A model generated the notes under the pieces. The model was not told the origin of the DNA. It ran no database searches and saw nothing but the letters and a program-made list of their open reading frames with translations. A DNA stretch of 64,000 nucleotides from Musa acuminata AAA Group (lineage: Eukaryota > Streptophyta > Magnoliopsida > Zingiberales > Musaceae): positions 12,892,001 to 12,956,000 of the forward strand of contig NC_088347.1 of assembly GCF_036884655.1 (NCBI RefSeq), in the 5' to 3' direction. Position numbers and translations under genes: made by a program. Shown piece by piece: positions 57,961-64,000 of this stretch; the stretch's first letter is position 1; each line of letters opens with the position of its first letter.

Positions 57961-59801
57961 ATGATCGGGAGCTACCGGAAGCTCCACTTCGGTGAATAAC
58001 ACGACAGCAAGAAGGGTTATTGATTTAAGGAGTGAAGGCCATGGTACCGTAGAGGCGGGTCTTCCGTGCGTGCATCGAATTTTACATCAGATGAAAGCCT
58101 TGGTCATCAGCATATGGGGGTTGTGTTCCACCATGGGAAAAGTTAGAATGCAAGTACCAGTGAGTCCCAGGGGAGGGACTTGATCATGCAGATGTATGAT
58201 CAAAGCAGCTGGAGAGTTAGACTGCTCCAAAACCCATATTCGCTTAAGGGAGCTCAGCAAGTCAGAGGACAAGGCCGAGTAAGCGAATATTACTACCAAG
58301 GAAGCTAAGGAGAACATAATCGGTGCAAATCCTACAACGTGATGGTAGAGGCTATGCATGGGAGTTACAGTATATCTTTTCATCGACCAAAGGGAGCTAC
58401 TTAGAGAACACAGAGGTGTTAAAGCAGGGGGTTGAAAGGGGGGAGGAAGCGACGGTGAGTCTAAAGGGACATAGCTACCCAAAATCAAGCATCAGTTAGA
58501 ATGGAGGTGGACTCAGAGGAGTGCCATAGAGACATATCTACTGATCATGAAGAAAAGGGATGCAGATGCGAGGCAACGGATAGTAGGGCCATGGGCATGG
58601 CAGCGCTATAGTACCGCAGAGGTGGGACTTCCGTGAAAGTCATTGATCCCTTGCTCTCATGGAGGGAGAGCGCTTGGTCATGAAAGAGGCTGATGAGGTG
58701 GAGCATGCAGAGGCAAACTCCAAGTATTGAGACAAGGTTGAAGGGCAAAGGCCAAGGAACTTCGTAAGACCGGTGTCAACGAGCTTCTTATCAAGATAGC
58801 CGAAAGTGAAGGACTTCGGGTCATGCAAGAGTGCATGACCAAGGAACGAAGCAAGTAGTATGTGGTGTTGTACCTTTGCTACTCAGTGGAGTAGGCGACA
58901 GGGTTGATAGAGAAGATGATATAATCCCAGATGCGACCAAATCTATTAGAGAATTACTCTAAGTTGGGGTGAAAACTTCCTGCATTCCAGAAGTTCGATG
59001 GCATTGAGAAGGTGAATCACAGTAACTAACTCAAATGTAAGGAGTGCAAACACTTCAAGTGCTTTAGAAGTGTGAGCAAAGAGTAGGCGAAGGCCAATAA
59101 CCAGCTCGATGCATAGAGTACAACCTCGAGGAGGCGGGCGAATTTGAGTAACCTTTGCCTTCTCAACTCTTAAGACAATGGGTGAAACCGAGTACCCCAA
59201 TTCTCTTATCTATCTAGCAGAGGAGCTCTGCATAGGTTCAAAGACCCTTCGAAGATAATGGAAGATAATAGTTGTCAAACCCTCACCAACGGTGATCAGT
59301 GCTATTGAGAGTAGATTGTCCGCTTCATTTCCCAATGAAATACTAATCGAAAGCGGAAGTGATGTGAATCTACTTCGAAGTGACAACTAAGTGAAAGAAG
59401 AGTCAATGGACAAATTTTGTGGAGGAATGACTCAAAACTTCAGAAGTTTATGAGACGATGCTCGTTAAAGCTCCAACAAGCATCCACCCAATTCAAGCAG
59501 CATGAGGAATTTGAGAGACTGGCGCATAGTAAGGATGGTCTTTTCTTTCATTTGTAGGATCCGCAGGAACCAACAGAGATCAACATAACTCATCCAACCC
59601 CACACTAGAGTCAAAGTCATTGGCGAGTTGAAGCAACATGGCGGATCAAAAGTTTGACTACTCAAAAATAGCAGTGGAGAGTAATTGGGAGCCAAGAGGC
59701 GCATTGTAGCTGGAGTAGAAGATTGAAAACTCAGCAAAGGTAAGGAATTGCAGTGTCGACAAAGGCTTCGACGAGGACGTCGAAGGAATAAGTGGGGGAT
59801 A

Positions 59802-60242
59802 ATGTTACGGACAAACTTCTAAATAGGATGTTTGATGTTATGCTTATGTATATCCGTGTCTTTTGGTAAGTTCATGCTTTGCACAACATGTAGAGAGATG
59901 GCCGAAGGCTTAATAATACCATTTTAGTTAGGTTTGGTAGTCGCTTTAGGCTTGTAAATAAATGTCGTGTCATGTGGACACTTGCGAGAGATTTTTGATC
60001 TGTAATGGACCATTTTGACCCTTTATTATGCAACTGTTCAGAGCTTGTAAAGTCTATTTGTAATTTGCATTGTCTATGAAGTGTTTTCGGATATGTTTGC
60101 TTGTGGATCACGAGTGAGACATTTTCTCTATCCCATTTTCTCTTTTGTGGGTCCTAAGGGACCATAGGAGGCTTCAGGGAGGCTGTGGGCGGACATGCAA
60201 GGGTGCCGTATGACTTAGGTAAAACCAGCTAAGTCCATGACA
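59802..60242 (+). repeat. 3' LTR of G2, 441 bp
   Basis: Follows the purine tract and the phrase GACGAGGACGTCGAAGGAAT, also present at the corresponding end of G1 (28803-28830, inverted). Confidence 0.85.
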
Positions 60243-60613
60243 ACTTGGAAGGCAATGCCCCATGATATCTGGGTGGTGGTACCACCGATAGTGAATGTTG
60301 CCAGCGGTGGTACCACCCCTATCCAGCGGTGGTACCGCCCCTATCCAGCGATGGTACTGCCCGGTGTCAGATCAGTGGTAGTAATACCACCTAGTAACGA
60401 CGGTGGTACCGCTAGTACCTCGGATTCCAAGGATGTGATACTTTTTGGCTCGAAGCCATTGGGGTCTATAAAAACTCCACCATTTTTTACATGAAAAGGC
60501 ATGAAAGTATTTGCTTAATCTTGAATTCTTGAGTCATAAAAGTGTTGTAAAAGTTAGAGTTCTCCTCCTTCATCTCTTAGCCTTGTAACCATCCAAGAAA
60601 GAGGAGTGAGACT
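60243..60613 (+). repeat. 5' LTR of Sirevirus-like element 3, part 2
   Basis: Continues the LTR with several GGTGGTACCACC-type motifs (60276-60410) and GGGGTCTATAAAAACTCC (TATA, near 60464). It ends in AGACT before the solo LTR. Confidence 0.82.
60609..60613. repeat. Target site duplication AGACT, left
   Basis: Identical to 62215-62219. LTR F has a single GAGACTTGTAAGG at the matching place (near 52648). Confidence 0.9.
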
Positions 60614-62214
60614 TGCTAGTCATAGGTGCCCAGCAAGCCAATCACGTGAGTGATGGCACGTGTGATTTGATACAGAATCCTTTTGCTTATTATATTTTGG
60701 CATATATCACTTTATAACTATTACATATGTGCATATATATATTGTGATGTCCTTGGATTTGAGCAATAGGAATCGGATCGTGATGAGATCACGATAATGA
60801 GATCGATTCACCTTTAAACACATATCCTAAATAATCCCGATAAAAGGTTACTCGAGAGGGACATTGTGATAACCGGACAGACTGGTGTGCTGTATACCCA
60901 TCCATATGATGGATGCAGCTAGTCTCATAGTTGCTCATGTAGGGACACTAGGGATACAGTACAGGTGCTTATTGGAGAATGAGTTCACTAATTGATCCGC
61001 TTTTGTAATGATAGATGGTTGATGATGCCTTATTGTCAAACAGCGATTCCGTAGTCCTAGTGGTGTATTTGGTCCTTAGACTTGAGACACCAAGGATGTC
61101 CTGTATGAGTGCTCCACTCTTTGATACCAGATTTATAGGTTTGGTTGTCCTAGATCTAGTACAACTGGTCATTGAGAGTGGTAGTCGACCTTACGAGGGC
61201 TATTCAGTGTCGATAGAGGATCATCCACTCTCAGCGTCATGAGAGGAATATCCCATGTGTTCTTGCTCAGACAAATCCCTGGCCAGGGTCATTCGGGTTG
61301 AGAGAGAAAGAGTTCTCCGGGAGAATCCGATTAGAGCGAGACTCGAGTAGAAACCGTATGGGTCTGACAACACCATGCTCGATATATGGTCTCTAGGATA
61401 TTAGATGGATGAGGGACTATAGGTACATGGTAACTGAGGACAAATAGGTCCAATGGATTGGATTCCCCTATATCGTCTAGGGACTACGGCGTAGTGGCCT
61501 AGTACGTCCGTAGTCGATGAGTCGAGTGAATTATTACAGAGATAATAATTCACTGAGTTAGAAGGAGTTCTGACAGGTATGACTCACGGGCAGCTCGATA
61601 TTGGGCCTAGAGGGTCACACACATATGGTAGACATTGCGATGAGTAGAGGTTCGGATACGAGATATCCGACGGAACCCTTGTCTTATTGGATATCCAATA
61701 AGCCCCTGAATTATTGGATCCCATGGACGAGATCCAATAAGAGCCCATGAGAGATTATTGGATAGAGATCCACTAATCTAAAAGGCTTGGGTTATTGGAT
61801 GCAGATCCAATACCCACTAGGCGAGGATCCATTAGGGTTTGACAGGGGACCTCTATAAATAGGAGGGATTCAGAGCCTCATAGGCTAGAGCCTTTGCTAG
61901 CCTCTCCTATTCTCCTCTCCTTCTCCACCTCAGAGCAGGCCTGGAGTTTTAAGGAGCATTGTCGCAGCCTTGTTGTGTGGATCACCGCTAGAGAGGAGGA
62001 CGCTTGACCTCCTTCACCCTCTCCTAAAGATTTGCAAGGAAACAGGGATATACGATCTCCCTAGATAACACAATCTACTCTATACACAGTTTTAAGTTTC
62101 GTGGATTTTGCACACTAATCTTCGCATGACGACGAACATATCTTTGGGAATCGGGGATTTTGTTTTCTTATTCTTCCACTGCGCATGTGATGTCGCCTCC
62201 AAGATTTCCCAACA
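60614..62214 (+). repeat. Solo LTR of the young-copia family, 1601 bp
   Basis: Begins TGCTAGTCATAGGTGCCC and ends GATTTCCCAACA, complete at both ends and flanked by AGACT, with no internal region. It is about 100 bp longer than the young copy. TATA box TATAAATA is at 61854-61861. It arose by recombination between the two LTRs of an earlier insertion. Confidence 0.92.
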
Positions 62215-62572
62215 AGACTTATAAAGGTTATCTCCTAAACTCGGGAAAAGGACAAAGCATTGTAAAGAGGTGTTCGGTCTTCACCTATTGAAGGAAGGCC
62301 TTTAGTGGACGCTGATGACCTCGTCGGAGGAGGAATCCGAAAGTGGATGAAGGTCACATTGACCGAACCACTCTAAATTCTAGTTTGCTTTTCAATTATG
62401 CAATTTATATTACTACAAACCTCCTTAATCTTCTCTTATACTTTTATAAAAGCTTTTATGTTCAACTTCTCTATGAAACAGATTGAATCGAAATGAACAT
62501 TTTTCTAAAATCGCCAAAGTTTTCCACTATACTAATTCACCCCCCCTCTTAGTGTCACTCTTGATCCTAACA
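62215..62572 (+). repeat. 5' LTR of Sirevirus-like element 3, part 3
   Basis: Starts with the right AGACT copy, then the conserved R/U5 text (GGTCACATTGACCGAACCAC, 62352-62371), the C run and the end CTTGATCCTAACA. Confidence 0.88.
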
Positions 62573-62573
62573 G

Positions 62574-62586
62574 TTGGTATCAGAGC
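62574..62586 (+). other. Primer binding site of element 3
   Basis: TTGGTATCAGAGC, complementary to initiator tRNA-Met, one base inside the LTR. Confidence 0.92.
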
Positions 62587-62622
62587 GAGATTTACTCTCA
62601 TTTGGTTTTAAACCCAAGAGAG

Positions 62623-64000
62623 ATGGCATTTACCGACAACCTAGAGGGTCATTCAATTACACGTCCGCCCATGTTCAATGGGACGGATTACACATATTGG
62701 AAGACTAGAATGAGGATCTTCTTAATTTTAATAGATTTCGAATTATGGAATATTGTAGAAAATGGATTTCAAAAGTCTTCTCTTCCAATGAATGATTGGA
62801 ATGAATTGGAGAAGAAGACTTTCAATTTAAACGCAAAGGCTATGAATGCCTTGTTTTGTGCCTTAGATAAAAATGAGTTTAATCATATATCTATTTGTGA
62901 AACGACATTTGATATTTGGCACACACTCGAAGTGACTCATGAAGGCACTAGTAGAGTGAAGAAGTCAAAAATCAATCATTTAGTGCGTACTTATGAGTTG
63001 TTTTGAATGAAACCGAGTGAGACCATTGGAGACATGTACACCCGATTTACGGATGTCATCAATGGTCTAAAAGGACTTGGTAAAAGTTTCTTGGATTTTG
63101 AGCTTGTTAATAAAATTTTAAGATCCCTTCCAAAGAGTTGGGACCCTAAAGTCACGGTCATTCAAGTGGCCAAAGATTTAAATAGCTTTCCACTTGAAAA
63201 ACTAATCGAGTCACTAATGACCTATGAGATGACTTGTAATGCTCATGAAAAGCTAGATAACAACATTCTAAAGAACAAAAAGGATATGGCTCTAAGAACT
63301 CAAGAAGACCACTTGAAAGAAAATTCAAGTGATGAGGACTTTGATAAAGACTTGGCACTATTAACAAAAAGGTTTAAAAAATTTATAAAAAGAAATAAAT
63401 TTAAAAATGATACTAAAAATAAAATTGAACCTAAGAAAGAACAAGTGATATGTTATGAATGCAAGAAGTCGGGACATTACAAGAGTGAATGTCTCCAATC
63501 AAAGAAGAGACAACTAAAGAAGAAGAATGCTCTTAAAACAACATGAGATGACTCGAGTTCATCCGAAGAAGAGGAGCCAACCAACACCGAGCAAGTTGCT
63601 CACTATACACTAATGGCCATTGGAGATGAGGTAACAAGTTCATTTGATGTAAATTTATGAACTTTTAAATGCTTTTCATGATTTATTTGATGAATACAAA
63701 TCAATTAGTAAAAAATATAAATTGTTAAAAAAGGAGCATGATTCTCTTGTTAGTGATTATGATAGATTAAAAGTTAGCACAATGATAGTTTAGCTTCATG
63801 TACAAAATGTGATAAACTAGAATTACTTCAAAAGGAAAACTTGCTACTTAAGAAAACCTTAGAAAAGTTTGAGGTTGGTAGCAAATCCTTGAACATGATC
63901 CTTACCAACAATGGTCACGTTCATAGAAATGGCGGAATCAGATTTGTGAGTAGCTCTTACCAAAATCCAACCACCTTTGTTAAAGGCCTTACTTTGCATG
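62623..64000 (+). pseudogene. gag: gag of Sirevirus-like element 3, broken, 3' end outside window
   Basis: ATG 62623 starts MAFTDNLEGHSITRP, parallel to the Gag start at 22049. The UBN2-type core (YTYWKTRMRIF, NALFCALDKNEFNH) is intact to a TGA at 63004-63006, where element 2 has Arg (CGA to TGA). The frame then runs through DMYTRFTDVINGLK, LMTYEMT and the CCHC knuckle CYECKKSGHYKSEC (near 63450) to a TGA at 63544-63546, where element 2 has Trp. Small frame changes follow near 63640 and 63770. Otherwise it is collinear with 22049-20475. Confidence 0.9.

Larger units (their letters stand above)
55777..60242 (+). mobile_element. RT-less LTR element G2 (LTRs 447 and 441 bp)
   Basis: 5' LTR 55777-56223 (TGTCACAAAC...GTCCATGACA), PBS-like TGGTATCAGAG at 56226-56236, internal 56224-59801, purine tract AAGTGGGGGATAA, 3' LTR 59802-60242 (TGTTACGGAC...GTCCATGACA). 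It is the inverted counterpart of G1. Flanking pentamers CGTTT and ACTTG do not match, so one end may have been altered. No RT, IN or protease was found. Confidence 0.82.
62573..64000 (+). mobile_element. 5' internal part of Sirevirus-like element 3, continues past window
   Basis: PBS TTGGTATCAGAGC at 62574-62586, a short leader, then gag. The window ends inside the gag tail at almost the same homologous position where element 1 begins at base 1. Confidence 0.88.

Noticed and set aside
56164..58828. Minus-strand ORFs of 60-133 codons in G2, and their plus-strand counterparts in G1
   Set aside because: Antisense to the element and with no recognisable domain; the sense-strand stretch is the only one noted, with low confidence.
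55772..60247. Target site duplication for G2
   Set aside because: Flanking pentamers CGTTT and ACTTG differ, so I do not claim one.

Overview
This is plant nuclear DNA: a retrotransposon-dense stretch with one recognisable host gene. The host gene (three exons, 34584-37836, + strand) resembles the POLAR / POLAR-like family of stomatal-lineage polarity proteins. Long Sirevirus-type (SIRE/Maximus) Ty1/copia elements, nested LTRs and several gag-only or RT-less derivatives point to a large, repeat-rich angiosperm genome. My impression is a commelinid monocot such as a Musaceae or Zingiberales species; this rests on memory of LTR style and is weakly held.

Layout. 1-6357: 3' half of a + strand Sirevirus-like element with an open pol and a 2.3-kb LTR swollen by minisatellites. 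6358-8692: decayed Ty3/gypsy derivative (gag, protease, RNase H scrap, LTR). 8740-15317 and 23953-24243: minus-strand gag-only Sirevirus-like copies and their LTRs. 15318-23947: a structurally complete minus-strand Sirevirus-like element plus an inverted partial LTR, flanked by CCTCT on both sides. 24246-28303: a gag-only copy on the + strand with its 3' LTR. 28304-32900: an RT-less LTR element (minus). 32901-39830: host island with the POLAR-like gene. 39833-42660: degraded remains of a second copia family. 42792-51546: a full-length young copia element of that family (minus) with 1498-bp LTRs and ATATC target duplication. 51547-55243: a Sirevirus-like 3' end, LTR pieces and an unassigned patch. 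55244-62572: 5' LTR of a + strand Sirevirus-like element, interrupted by an RT-less element (55777-60242) and by a solo LTR (60614-62214, AGACT duplication). 62573-64000: PBS and broken gag of that last element.

How the parts relate. The autonomous Sirevirus-like copies carry gag, an in-frame UAG, then pol. The gag-only copies share one internal gag deletion and lack pol, so they probably depend on the autonomous copies. Sirevirus-like LTRs share a palindromic GGTACC-centred or GGTGCCACC-type array in U3, a TATA box, a GGTCA/TGACC inverted repeat downstream and a C-run next to the LTR end. The young copia has a strikingly structured leader: four copies of one 19-nt sequence, each enclosed by a different pairing stem (48374-48686). 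That is the most unusual signal in the window.
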